35,936 nt of DNA, taken from CAIVAT01 sp964355945 (lineage in GTDB: Bacteria; Bacteroidota; Bacteroidia; Bacteroidales; FEN-979). The notes under the pieces are model-generated. The model made no database searches and had not been told where the DNA came from. It worked only from the letters and a program-made list of their open reading frames with translations. The DNA is taken from the NCBI GenBank assembly GCA_964355945.1, contig CAYHGE010000029.1, positions 1-35,936 of the forward strand, written 5' to 3'. Of this stretch, positions 8,161 through 15,757 are shown piece by piece. The first letter of the stretch is position 1. Every line of letters begins with the position of its first letter. The position numbers were made by a program, and so were the translations under genes.

Positions 8161-8553
8161 TTATTTATTTAAACTGTTGGCCCACTTGCATACCATGTCC
8201 TTCTCAGCCTGGGTCGGAACATCATTTGGGTTATTGGCACACCATTTTTTTTGCGGCATGGTCCCTTTGGTCAGTACTTTGCAAATTGCAGCAGCTTTTT
8301 TACTCTGTTTTGCGGCATCATACTTGTCCCAATCGGAGAAATTTACTTTACTTTTTGCCATGAAATTCCCATCGGATGCATGACAATCCATGCAGGCTCT
8401 CTGAACCATCTTGTGGATGCTGTCTGGCAGGGGAGTTCCAGGATCCGCTGATTTGTTCTTTTTGGATGCAGTAACTGTTTGAGGATTAAGCAGGATTGCA
8501 ATACCAATCAATATACTTACAGTAAGGAGTGATAAAAGTGCAAGTTTTTTCAT
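8161..8553 (-). CDS. secreted mono-haem c-type cytochrome (haem-binding domain)
   Basis: Predicted 130-residue exported cytochrome c. Residues 1-30 are a signal peptide or anchor (MKKLALLSLLTVSILIGIA). The haem motif is Cys54-Met-Asp-Cys57-His58, and the later GTMPQKKW stretch likely supplies the axial Met. It resembles the haem-binding domain proteins (Haem_bd) common in Bacteroidota. It is the first gene after a promoter at 8576-8583 and sits tightly before the ketosynthase, so it is probably co-transcribed with ketosynthase, ACP and acyltransferase. A periplasmic electron carrier in an acyl-synthesis operon is unexpected; it may serve a redox step on the finished product or be unrelated. 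Confidence 0.85.
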   Translation of the reverse strand: MKKLALLSLLTVSILIGIAILLNPQTVTASKKNKSADPGTPLPDSIHKMVQRACMDCHASDGNFMAKSKVNFSDWDKYDAAKQSKKAAAICKVLTKGTMPQKKWCANNPNDVPTQAEKDMVCKWANSLNK

Positions 8554-8575
8554 TTTGGAATCGGTTTAGTTTTTA

Positions 8576-8583
8576 CAAAGATA
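8576..8583 (-). promoter_or_regulatory. predicted promoter, -7 element TATCTTTG
   Basis: Exact TAnnTTTG on the minus strand, 22 bases before the cytochrome ATG and after the dehydrogenase stop codon. It divides the minus-strand cluster into at least two transcription units. Confidence 0.55.
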
Positions 8584-8625
8584 ACCTGAATTAGCCATGA
8601 AAACGGAAAAATATCCTCAGGCTGA

Positions 8626-9648
8626 CTAAAATTGTCCGGTGGAAATATCGAAGTACTCCCTGATCGAATGGTTGAAATCGTCCGGTGACAATTTCGTTTC
8701 TGAGGTAAACTGAATCAAGGTGGAATGCCATGACTGACGGAGTTTATCAACAATCTCTGAAGCATTGAATGGCTCTTCTTCCTTATTTTTATCCAACGGA
8801 TATTTATAAAACCCCTTCTGCGTTTTCAGCCCCAGCCTGCCTTGCAAAACAAGATCCTCTAAAGTTGTAATAAATTGGGAATAAGTATTTTTATGGGGAT
8901 AATTCCTGATATAATTCCGGATGGAAGACAACATGGTGTCTATACCGACACTGTCGCAGAAATCAAACACCCCGAATGAGAAAAAATGGTTCCTCACAAG
9001 CTGGTCCATCTGCTGGTAGCTGCACTGTCCGGACTGAACGATCAGGAATGCATCATTTTGGAAGTTCAGAAAAATTTTATTGAGAATAAAACTGTTATGT
9101 TCATCGAGAAGAAGGTACCTGCGATTGATGTTTTGCAGAAAAGACTCAACTGTTTCTTGTGTTTCTGCTGTTGTATCAGGGCAAACCGTGATTTCAGCAA
9201 TGTTTTTTAGTGTTACCGGGTAGAAGAAATGTAAACCGGCAAATTTTCCTGAACGGCTGCCGTAAGGGGCTATTTCTGAAGGATTGATGGATGATGAGTT
9301 AGAGGTAAAAATGGCTTCAGGCTGAACAATTCGATCTAACCGGAGAAAAAGGTTGCGTTTCAGCTCCAAACTTTCAGGAACTGATTCGATGATCAGGTCA
9401 CAGGGTTGTAAAATTGCTAAATCGTCTGAAATTTTTGTTTGCAACAGATGTTCTAACCTTTGCTGATCTATGATCCCTGCATCAAACGATCGTCGTATCC
9501 GCCGTTCAAACTGTCGTACAATTTTCTCTGTATCCGATCCCGGGCTGCAAGCCCAGCTCAGATCAAAAGGGAAATCCAGCAGATAGTTAAAGATGCTGGT
9601 CCCCATCTTTCCTTGTCCGATGATGCCGACTTTTTTAATCTCTGACAT
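8626..9648 (-). CDS. 3-hydroxyacyl-CoA dehydrogenase family protein
   Basis: Predicted 340-residue NAD(P)-dependent oxidoreductase, likely interconverting 3-ketoacyl and 3-hydroxyacyl thioesters and so serving as the keto-reduction step that the cluster otherwise lacks. The Rossmann motif is GQGKMG (Gly11, Gly13, Gly16). The SNSSS stretch and the catalytic His140 in LHFFYP are visible; the usual HFxNP has Tyr instead of Asn. A C-terminal helical domain follows (about 180-290, ending RLGLKTQKGFYKY, typical of the family), then about 50 extra residues. I chose the ATG at 9648 (MSEIKKVGIIG); an ATG nine codons upstream would add a non-conserved leader. The upstream spacer is made of AAATTCAAAT-like repeats. 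Confidence 0.85.
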   Translation of the reverse strand: MSEIKKVGIIGQGKMGTSIFNYLLDFPFDLSWACSPGSDTEKIVRQFERRIRRSFDAGIIDQQRLEHLLQTKISDDLAILQPCDLIIESVPESLELKRNLFLRLDRIVQPEAIFTSNSSSINPSEIAPYGSRSGKFAGLHFFYPVTLKNIAEITVCPDTTAETQETVESFLQNINRRYLLLDEHNSFILNKIFLNFQNDAFLIVQSGQCSYQQMDQLVRNHFFSFGVFDFCDSVGIDTMLSSIRNYIRNYPHKNTYSQFITTLEDLVLQGRLGLKTQKGFYKYPLDKNKEEEPFNASEIVDKLRQSWHSTLIQFTSETKLSPDDFNHSIREYFDISTGQF

Positions 9649-9712
9649 AAATATGAAATCAAAATTCAAATTCAAATATCAAAAGTCAAATGCTTGTCCG
9701 CCCGCAACCCTG

Positions 9713-11251
9713 TTACTTATCCTTCCAAGCACCCTTATCCTGCTGCCTGACAATCATCCTGTATTGCTTCATGTTCCGGTGGTGCTCCTGGATGTGGCGG
9801 TGATAACCCAGCATGGATAAAAGAAATCCAAGTCCTTTATCAATCGCAATCTTTTTGCTGCGGATGAGGTTAATGGTAAACCGGAATAACTTTTTTCGGT
9901 CAGGATCGTTGGTCAGCACAAAAGATTTAAACGTAATCCAGGAGAGCCGTGCTTTCATGAAGGCAGAAATTTCTCCGCCAGGCCGGGTGAATGCCCCATT
10001 GCTTAAAAGAGCTTCTCCTTTTTTTCGGATTGTTTCAAATGAATAAAGTTTGGTAACAGTCTCAATATATTTATCAAAAATGTCGATTTGTGACATTTGC
10101 ATGTAGTGGAGGGTGGGGAAGTGACCGACACCCAACTCCGGATCACATGACAGCAACCTCCCATCTTCACTGAATTTCCGGTGGGTTTCCGTTCCGGGGG
10201 GCGCATTAAGCAGGTGGAGGTTTACATGCGGCAGGTTATGCTGCATGGTGAAATCGAAAATTCTGTCGAATTCTTCAAGTGTATCGTTATCAAAACCAAC
10301 CACAAAGCTCGCATTGATGTGAATCCCGGCTGAATGAATTTTATTGATGGCTTCGCCATAGATGCTGCCTCCCCGGTTGTGGTGTTTTTGAGATTCGTCC
10401 AGGCTGGCAGGGTTCAGGGATTCGAATCCGACCAGGATGTTAAAGCAGCCTGCCTCAGCCATCAGGGTTAGCAGTTCATCGTCGGTTGCTACATCAAGGC
10501 TGCACATGCATCCCCAGGATATTTTCAAAGGAATGATGGCCCTCATAAGTTCTTTCGCGTACTTCTTGTTGATGGTAAGGTTGTCATCGACAAAGAAAAA
10601 ATATTTGGAGGGGGCTGCTTTGATTTCCTCCACCACGTTCTCTATGTTTCGGTAGCGCATCTTTCTCCCGAAATTTTTGGAAACCAGGCAAAAGTCGCAA
10701 TTGAAGGGACATCCACGTGAGACCTGGATGGCAACCTGGAAGATCCGGCTCATATTCACCAGGTCCCATCGGGGTGGTTTCTGGGTTTTATATGGTACAA
10801 AATTCTCTGAAGAGTAAACCTGTTTGAGGCTGTGTTGTTCAAAATCAGCCAGGGCCTGTTCCCACTTGCCTTCAGCTTCCCCTGCAATGACACAATCTCC
10901 ATGCTTCAGTGCTTCCTCCTGCATGAATGAGGCATAAGGTCCGCCAAAAATCACCTTACTGCCCAGTGACCGGTAATGATCCCCCAGCTCAAATGCTCGA
11001 TTTCCCGTTGCAGCCAGGGTGGTAATCCCGACAACATCTGGTTTCAGCGTTTTGGGCAGGGATTCAATCTCCTCATCAAAAATATGGATCTCGTAGTGAT
11101 CAGGGGTAAGCGCGGCAATGGTAGGGAGCGCCAGCGGAATCATGAGCCGCTTTTTCCCGAACATCTTAGCCATCTCGCTGTGGGCAGGATAGTTCACGAA
11201 CCTTTGTCGCGGAGAAATCAGGAATAATGTATATTTCTTTTTATCAGCCAA
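9713..11251 (-). CDS. cobalamin-binding radical SAM protein (rSAM-4)
   Basis: Predicted 512-residue class B radical SAM enzyme, the largest of the four here. The B12-binding domain covers about residues 35-150 (PLALPTIAALTP, VVGITTLAATG, FGGPYASFM, IAGEAEG). The [4Fe-4S] motif is at Cys181, Cys185 and Cys188 (GCPFNCDFC). The C-terminal 150 residues resemble the extra domain of HpnJ/BchE-like proteins. The start must be a TTG at 11251: an in-frame TGA lies two codons upstream, and the first ATG would delete conserved N-terminal sequence. It is embedded in the acyl-synthesis operon between the dehydrogenase and the KAS III-like gene, the strongest positional link between the radical SAM enzymes and the lipid genes. 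Confidence 0.87.
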   Translation of the reverse strand: MADKKKYTLFLISPRQRFVNYPAHSEMAKMFGKKRLMIPLALPTIAALTPDHYEIHIFDEEIESLPKTLKPDVVGITTLAATGNRAFELGDHYRSLGSKVIFGGPYASFMQEEALKHGDCVIAGEAEGKWEQALADFEQHSLKQVYSSENFVPYKTQKPPRWDLVNMSRIFQVAIQVSRGCPFNCDFCLVSKNFGRKMRYRNIENVVEEIKAAPSKYFFFVDDNLTINKKYAKELMRAIIPLKISWGCMCSLDVATDDELLTLMAEAGCFNILVGFESLNPASLDESQKHHNRGGSIYGEAINKIHSAGIHINASFVVGFDNDTLEEFDRIFDFTMQHNLPHVNLHLLNAPPGTETHRKFSEDGRLLSCDPELGVGHFPTLHYMQMSQIDIFDKYIETVTKLYSFETIRKKGEALLSNGAFTRPGGEISAFMKARLSWITFKSFVLTNDPDRKKLFRFTINLIRSKKIAIDKGLGFLLSMLGYHRHIQEHHRNMKQYRMIVRQQDKGAWKDK

Positions 11252-11302
11252 AAATCAAAAATTTAAAATTAAATATCTTGTAAAACTTCCGTCCCCACGT
11301 CC

Positions 11303-11329
11303 ACCTGTTCACCTGTTCACCTGTTTACC
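11303..11329. repeat. 8-bp tandem repeat (ACCTGTTC) overlapping a stop codon
   Basis: ACCTGTTC at 11303-11310 and 11311-11318, ACCTGTTT at 11319-11326, then ACC. The array encodes the last residues of the KAS III-like protein and its TGA stop (11317-11319, minus strand). It shares six of eight bases with the ACCCGTTT form of the array at positions 1-56. Confidence 0.85.
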
Positions 11330-12441
11330 ATCACATACCCTGCCTGCATGAACTTACTCACCTCTGTCACAAAGCTGAGAATAATATCTCCTTTTTCCAG
11401 TTGTTCCTCCTTTCGGATCCTGTCGAGACAGAGTAGTGCCATCGGAGGTCCGATATATCCCATCGTACTCATTTTTGAGTAGAGTGTTTTTCGGGTGATT
11501 CCCAGGTCTGCACACTCGTCCATAATCAGCTCTGAGATGTGCCGGGAGGGAAAGTTAACCTGGAAATACTTTATATGATCAGGATTCACAGGGTATTTGG
11601 CAAACATTCTTTTGAGCCCTTTGAGGAAAACAGACCCGTCAGGCTCATGGAAATTGACGCGGAGCTCCTCCTGAAACATCTGGGCAAGATGATGATATCC
11701 GAGTTCGTACTCTTCGCGCGGATTCATATAGTATGCAGGCCGTTTGTTTCCCATGGCGGATGGTTTAAATCCCCCGATGGATTCCATGTAGTTGTAATCC
11801 AAAAAGAGCCCGTTATGGTTCGATTCTGTTGCCTGGAGAACAATTGCGGCAGCACCATCGCTCAGGAAATAACGTAAAAAGAGCTCCTCCTTTTTAACCA
11901 GTTTCTGGTTATAATACTCGGCTATAAGTTCTGAGGATGAGATGCCCGATGAGACAACAAGAGCATTTTTATACCTTCCGTTGCGGATCAGGTCGGCTCC
12001 AAGCAGCAGTGCTTTATAGGCCGAAGTGCAGTTGGCATGGACAGATAGCTCACCACATTGTTCAATGCCCAGGGCTTCCTGGATGCGGACACTGGCGGTT
12101 GGCATCTGGTCCTGGTGTGCGCTGCCATAAACGATCAGTTCTATATCTCCCGGGTCAAGGCCTGCATCTGCAATTGCTTCCCCTGAGGCCTTCACCGACA
12201 TGGATACATTGTCGTCAGTAAACTTCCGAGTTACCGGATCAAGGGCAAAATGATAGAAATCTATCTCCAGCAGCTCCTTCATCAGCGGCCTTATCCGTTT
12301 GAGCCATTTATGAACTTTTTCCGGGGCGGAAGTCAATTCACCAAGATATCTGTCAACATCCTCTGCGGGAATGGGGGTGCCCGGCAGGAATGACCCGCTG
12401 CCAATAACTTTAACAAAAATTTGGTTACCTGGTAGTTGCAT
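11317..12441 (-). CDS. KAS III-like ketosynthase (FabH superfamily, unusual active site)
   Basis: Predicted 374-residue thiolase-fold condensing enzyme or acyltransferase. The nucleophile Cys138 lies in HANCTSAYKA, and the FabH-like ending (GDIILSFV...AGYVMV) is present. Aligned by eye with E. coli FabH, the catalytic His position holds Ser, with His301 two residues later (FPSRH). The catalytic Asn position holds Tyr329 (MGYIGPP instead of GNTSAA). That suggests a noncanonical reaction such as acyl transfer, priming with an unusual starter, or condensation of two acyl chains. The gene overlaps the 3' end of the hydratase gene upstream by 17 bases, so translation is probably coupled. Its own 3' end lies in a tandem repeat. 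Confidence 0.82.
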   Translation of the reverse strand: MQLPGNQIFVKVIGSGSFLPGTPIPAEDVDRYLGELTSAPEKVHKWLKRIRPLMKELLEIDFYHFALDPVTRKFTDDNVSMSVKASGEAIADAGLDPGDIELIVYGSAHQDQMPTASVRIQEALGIEQCGELSVHANCTSAYKALLLGADLIRNGRYKNALVVSSGISSSELIAEYYNQKLVKKEELFLRYFLSDGAAAIVLQATESNHNGLFLDYNYMESIGGFKPSAMGNKRPAYYMNPREEYELGYHHLAQMFQEELRVNFHEPDGSVFLKGLKRMFAKYPVNPDHIKYFQVNFPSRHISELIMDECADLGITRKTLYSKMSTMGYIGPPMALLCLDRIRKEEQLEKGDIILSFVTEVSKFMQAGYVMVNR

Positions 12442-13075
12442 ACGGTTGCCTGAAATATTTATACACTAAAGTTGCCCGGTCGGATCCATGAAGAGATGGC
12501 GGCAGTGCATTTGCAAAAGCCAGTGAACGTGACAACACTTCGTTTTTGGGTACTATTGCATCAACAAGGCCCAGTTCCAGTGCTTCCTGCCCGGTAAAAG
12601 TATTTCCACGAAGGATGATCTCCACCGCTTTCGCACGGCCGGCAAGTGCAGCGACCCGTTGTATTCCACCCAGCCCGGGCATCAGGTTAAAAGTTGATTC
12701 AGGCAAGCCTAGGACCGCTTCTTCAGCACAGATTCTGAAATGAGAGAAGAGCGCCAGTTCAAATGCTGAACCAAGGCATGCACCACGAATGGCTGAAATC
12801 AGGGGAATCTCCAGTTGTTCAAGCATCACCATGGCATGGTAATTCTCAAGCATGGTTTGATGGTTCACATTGTCCAGTAACTCGCCGATATCTGCTCCGG
12901 ATGAATAATGCCTACCGTTTCCACTGATGATGATAGCTTTAAGGCTTTGATCACCGGATATTTCATTTACCAATTTACGTAATTCCCGGAAGAATCCCAT
13001 CGTCATGGTATTTGACGGAGGCTGGTTGAGAGTCAGCCTACCGATCTGCCGTTCCGAACTCCACTCGATTGTCAT
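12425..13075 (-). CDS. enoyl-CoA hydratase/isomerase family protein (ECH-A)
   Basis: Predicted 216-residue crotonase-fold enzyme, somewhat shorter than the usual 255-260. The oxyanion-hole segments HYSSGAD and RGACLGSAFE are visible. Both catalytic Glu positions of rat enoyl-CoA hydratase are occupied (Glu106 and Glu126, in AFELAL and LPES). It probably adds or removes water on an acyl thioester. Its start overlaps the stop of ECH-B by four bases (ATGA) and its end overlaps the KAS III-like gene, so the three are translationally coupled. Paired crotonases beside an ACP, ketosynthase and acyltransferase recall the beta-branching cassettes of trans-AT polyketide synthases, but an HMG-CoA-synthase-type protein is not clearly present. 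Confidence 0.87.
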   Translation of the reverse strand: MTIEWSSERQIGRLTLNQPPSNTMTMGFFRELRKLVNEISGDQSLKAIIISGNGRHYSSGADIGELLDNVNHQTMLENYHAMVMLEQLEIPLISAIRGACLGSAFELALFSHFRICAEEAVLGLPESTFNLMPGLGGIQRVAALAGRAKAVEIILRGNTFTGQEALELGLVDAIVPKNEVLSRSLAFANALPPSLHGSDRATLVYKYFRQPYATTR

Positions 13076-13830
13076 GGTATGCTCTCCTCTGATTTACGGC
13101 GTAAGGCTTCATCCTGAGCAAGTTCACAAAACAACCGGGTTTCTTCTCTCATTGCTTCATTCTGGGGCAGTTCACAGGCATTCTGCAGAGAGGTCATAAT
13201 AGACCTGATCACTTTAACCGGCCGGTCATGTGTCATTTTTTGCATCAATCTCCATGCAATTTCAAAGGCCTGGTCTTTCGGCGCAATATGATCGATAATG
13301 CCCAGGGCTTTGGCATCGGCGATATTGACTGTATCTCCCGAAAGAATAATTTTGACTGCTTCAGAGAAACCAGCCTGTAAAGGAAGCCTGAAAGTTCCTC
13401 CCATGCCTGGCATCAGGTTTTGATTTGATTCGGGAAAAGCCAGTAAGGCATTTTCTGAGGCGACCCGGATGTGACAGGCCAGTGCAATTTCCAGCCCTCC
13501 GCCAAAACATACCCGGTTGATTGCTGCAATTACCGGGATATGGAGATTATGAATTTTGTTCAGCAATGTGTGGCCATCCTGCATGATCGACCTTAGTTTG
13601 TCAGGATTTCTGCTTTCATTAAAAATCACCTCAAGGTTGCCGCCGGCAGAAAAATTCTTACCTTCTCCTTTGATAATTATTCCTTTCAGTGTGGGCGACG
13701 AAGTCCATTTTTGAAAAAGGTCAGGGGAGATAAATTCAGGGACGGCAATTTCATTGGCAGGAGGGGTGTTCAGACTGATAATCCCGATGCAATCGATGAC
13801 TTCAAAAGTTACAGTATTCAATTTAGTCAT
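13072..13830 (-). CDS. enoyl-CoA hydratase/isomerase family protein (ECH-B)
   Basis: Predicted 252-residue crotonase-fold enzyme of normal length. Oxyanion-hole segments are NFSAGGN and CFGGGLE, and both catalytic Glu positions are filled (Glu114 and Glu134, in GGGLEIAL and AFPES). It is expected to act as a hydratase on CoA- or ACP-bound chains. With ECH-A it is one of two similar enzymes that may serve different chain lengths or a hydration/isomerisation pair. It lies 12 bases after the thioesterase and overlaps ECH-A by four bases. Confidence 0.88.
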   Translation of the reverse strand: MTKLNTVTFEVIDCIGIISLNTPPANEIAVPEFISPDLFQKWTSSPTLKGIIIKGEGKNFSAGGNLEVIFNESRNPDKLRSIMQDGHTLLNKIHNLHIPVIAAINRVCFGGGLEIALACHIRVASENALLAFPESNQNLMPGMGGTFRLPLQAGFSEAVKIILSGDTVNIADAKALGIIDHIAPKDQAFEIAWRLMQKMTHDRPVKVIRSIMTSLQNACELPQNEAMREETRLFCELAQDEALRRKSEESIP

Positions 13831-13842
13831 CGGGTCTTGTTA

Positions 13843-14232
13843 TTAAATAGCGGATAAAATTTCAGATGGGACATCCCCGACTATTTTGTCTTTGCCAATA
13901 AATATCAACTTCGTGGTGGCCCGTGCAGATGACAGGCCCGTGGTGAGGTTCATGATTTTCTGGTGAAAAATCAAATATGGTTTTTCAAGGATGCAATACG
14001 ACTCTATCCGAAGTTCATCAAAAATTTTAATCTCGCGCTGAAATCTGATATGCACATCGGTAACCACAGGCAGGTTCTGGTTCTCTTTTAGAAATTCATA
14101 TATATTCAGCCGTCTTAAAAATTCCCACCTGGCATGTTCAAAATAATTAAGGTAAACTGCATTGTTGATATGGTTGTAAGAATCAAGCTCATAGCCACGG
14201 GCCGTGAAAGTTATAGTCTGTTTATTCGCCAT
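13843..14232 (-). CDS. 4HBT-family acyl thioesterase
   Basis: Predicted 129-residue hotdog-fold thioesterase. The signature ELDSYNHINNAVYLNYFEHAR contains the expected catalytic Asp17 and the HINN turn of 4-hydroxybenzoyl-CoA-type thioesterases (YbgC/FadM-like). It probably hydrolyses the thioester of the finished acyl chain. The start ATG overlaps the stop of the dehydratase-like gene by one base (TAATG), which indicates coupled translation. Length is normal for the family. Confidence 0.87.
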   Translation of the reverse strand: MANKQTITFTARGYELDSYNHINNAVYLNYFEHARWEFLRRLNIYEFLKENQNLPVVTDVHIRFQREIKIFDELRIESYCILEKPYLIFHQKIMNLTTGLSSARATTKLIFIGKDKIVGDVPSEILSAI

Positions 14233-14618
14233 TATCCTGCAGGTTGAAATTTTCCCTTAAATTTCAGAAATTGGGTTGTTCCGGCACCGATAGATGCAAT
14301 GACAACTATTTGCCGGTCTTCTGAAGGTTTTATTTGTACAACAAATTCCAGTTGCTTGTTAACCAGTGGACTGATCATCGACAAGAACTTTATGTTGTCT
14401 GACTCCGTAAGTCTAAGTTGTTGCTTAACAGCTTTTTCAACCAGTTCTTTTATCATCTGAATCTGGCAAACACCGGGCACAACCGGGTTCCCGGTAAAGT
14501 GTCCGTTATAAATCGGATGGCTGTCATTGAGAGAGACAGTCGCAAGAAGTTTGGTCTGTGAACCTTCAACAGATTCACAATTAAACGATTGAATATCAAA
14601 AAACACTCCGGAGAGCAT
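14232..14618 (-). CDS. FabZ/FabA-like hotdog dehydratase homologue
   Basis: Predicted 128-residue hotdog protein, first gene of the minus-strand lipid operon. The signature NGHFTGNPVVPGVCQIQMI matches FabZ/FabA, with His40 in the catalytic place. The acidic partner expected 14 residues later (Glu in FabZ, Asp in FabA) is Gln54. Dehydratase activity may thus be weak or lost, and the protein could act as a chain-holding or structural partner, with the two crotonases dehydrating instead. A promoter at 14649-14656 lies about 30 bases upstream. Confidence 0.83.
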   Translation of the reverse strand: MLSGVFFDIQSFNCESVEGSQTKLLATVSLNDSHPIYNGHFTGNPVVPGVCQIQMIKELVEKAVKQQLRLTESDNIKFLSMISPLVNKQLEFVVQIKPSEDRQIVVIASIGAGTTQFLKFKGKFQPAG

Positions 14619-14648
14619 AACAGATCATTTTTGGCATGAGTGAATCTG

Positions 14649-14656
14649 CAAAAGTA
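14649..14656 (-). promoter_or_regulatory. predicted promoter of the lipid operon, -7 element TACTTTTG
   Basis: Exact TAnnTTTG on the minus strand with a T-rich stretch about 20 bases upstream. Start of transcription near 14642 would leave a leader of about 24 bases. The terminator at 14684-14718 lies upstream of it, so the operon is insulated from the zwf-pgl transcript. Confidence 0.6.
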
Positions 14657-14683
14657 TGGAAAAAAGTAAACGCATGAAAAAAG

Positions 14684-14718
14684 GAAACCCCAGAAAAGCT
14701 TTTGCTTTTTGGGGTTTC
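14684..14718 (-). terminator. rho-independent terminator
   Basis: GAAACCCC...GGGGTTTC stem, extended through GAAAAGC/GCTTTT pairing with one bulge and a short T loop. On the minus strand it is followed by a CCTTTTTT run. It would end transcripts arriving from zwf-pgl or from a small RNA in the preceding 310-base gap. Confidence 0.8.
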
Positions 14719-15030
14719 ACAGGGAGAGAATTTTCTAAACCAACCACAATTTAGAAAAGCACCGTAAAAAAGTTTATTTACCCTAGTTTCTTTGTATGAA
14801 TGTATTGGTAAATGTCGATCTAAAGTACCACGTGTGCAATAGGGGATATTTGTAAATTTGCTTTGTGGAAATCCGTAAGAAAGACCATGTTTGTATTTCG
14901 CAACCTATATAGAATCAATGTGTAATAATAATTGGTGACGCCCACAGCCCACGCCCTTAAATTCACCATTCGGATGTTTTCTTTGACATATTACAAAAAT
15001 GAAGGTTCAAGGACCTATTCGATCCGGTTA
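14719..15030. other. 312-base gap with no coding sequence; possible leader or small RNA
   Basis: I find no convincing ORF on either strand. A perfect 9-bp inverted repeat (TTTTCTAAA at 14731-14739, TTTAGAAAA at 14750-14758) directly precedes the terminator on the minus strand. The stretch could be the 3' untranslated region of pgl or a separate small RNA ending at that terminator. A TAAATTTG match on the plus strand at 14853-14860 has no plus-strand gene to serve. Confidence 0.4.
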
Positions 15031-15756
15031 TCATAACTTCTTTGCTGCTTCCTGATCAAGCAGCCATAAAACCTCACCATGTTCCGGTCGGATAAACGAA
15101 GCCGGGAGGAGATCGCAGCCATTACTTTTGTTGACGATCCGGGCTACAACCGAGGATTTGTTTTCACCGGTTGCAACAACGACAACCATTTTTGCATGGT
15201 TGATGATTTTGCCTGTTGCGGTTATTCTTTTTTGCTTTGTCTGAGGATGTTCGGCGGTCTCAAAAAGCTTATTACTGCTGAAAAGCTGAATATTTGAAGG
15301 AAAAATGGAGGCGGTATGACCATCCTCGCCAAGTCCAAGCATCAGCAGGTCGGCCCGGGGAAATCCATGGACGGTGTTTACATTCTTCAGGAATTGATCA
15401 GCGTATCTTCCGGCTTCGTCTGCCGGAACTGATTCACCCTGAATTCTGAAAATGTTCGACGAAGGAACCGGAACGAGGTCGAGGAGGCTCTCCCTGGCCA
15501 TTTTATAATTGCTTTCAGCATCCTCAGGCCCCACACAACGTTCGTCTCCCCAGAAAATCGCGACTTTTTTCCAGTCTATTAAATCTTTATAACAGATTGC
15601 AATTTTTTCAAAGATCATTTTTGGGGTGGAGCCACCTGATAAAACCCATGAAAAGTATTGATCGCCGGGTGTTTCGTTGATTTGCTTCACCAAGAATGAT
15701 GCAAAAAAATCAGCCAATTCATCCTTGGACTTTACTATTTTGATTAACTGCCCCAT
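15031..15756 (-). CDS. pgl: 6-phosphogluconolactonase
   Basis: Predicted 241-residue cytosolic enzyme that hydrolyses 6-phosphogluconolactone to 6-phosphogluconate, the second step of the oxidative pentose phosphate pathway. Seen motifs are VLSGGSTPK near the N-terminus, FWGDERCVGP with a SNYKMARE stretch, and LGLGEDGHTASIFP, all characteristic of the DevB-type family. The ATG at 15756 comes one base after the zwf stop; a GTG at 15768 overlapping zwf is the alternative start. It follows zwf, its usual partner, and probably shares its promoter. Confidence 0.93.
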   Translation of the reverse strand: MGQLIKIVKSKDELADFFASFLVKQINETPGDQYFSWVLSGGSTPKMIFEKIAICYKDLIDWKKVAIFWGDERCVGPEDAESNYKMARESLLDLVPVPSSNIFRIQGESVPADEAGRYADQFLKNVNTVHGFPRADLLMLGLGEDGHTASIFPSNIQLFSSNKLFETAEHPQTKQKRITATGKIINHAKMVVVVATGENKSSVVARIVNKSNGCDLLPASFIRPEHGEVLWLLDQEAAKKL

Positions 15757-15757
15757 G

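Noticed and set aside
5654..13830. Complete HMGS beta-branching cassette of a trans-AT polyketide synthase
   Set aside because: ACP, AT, KS and two ECHs are present, but the KS has a normal Cys rather than KSQ, the KAS III-like protein lacks a recognisable HMG-CoA synthase signature, and no modular PKS is in the window.
14853..14860. Plus-strand promoter TAAATTTG
   Set aside because: No plus-strand gene follows for more than 2 kb; probably a chance match in AT-rich DNA.
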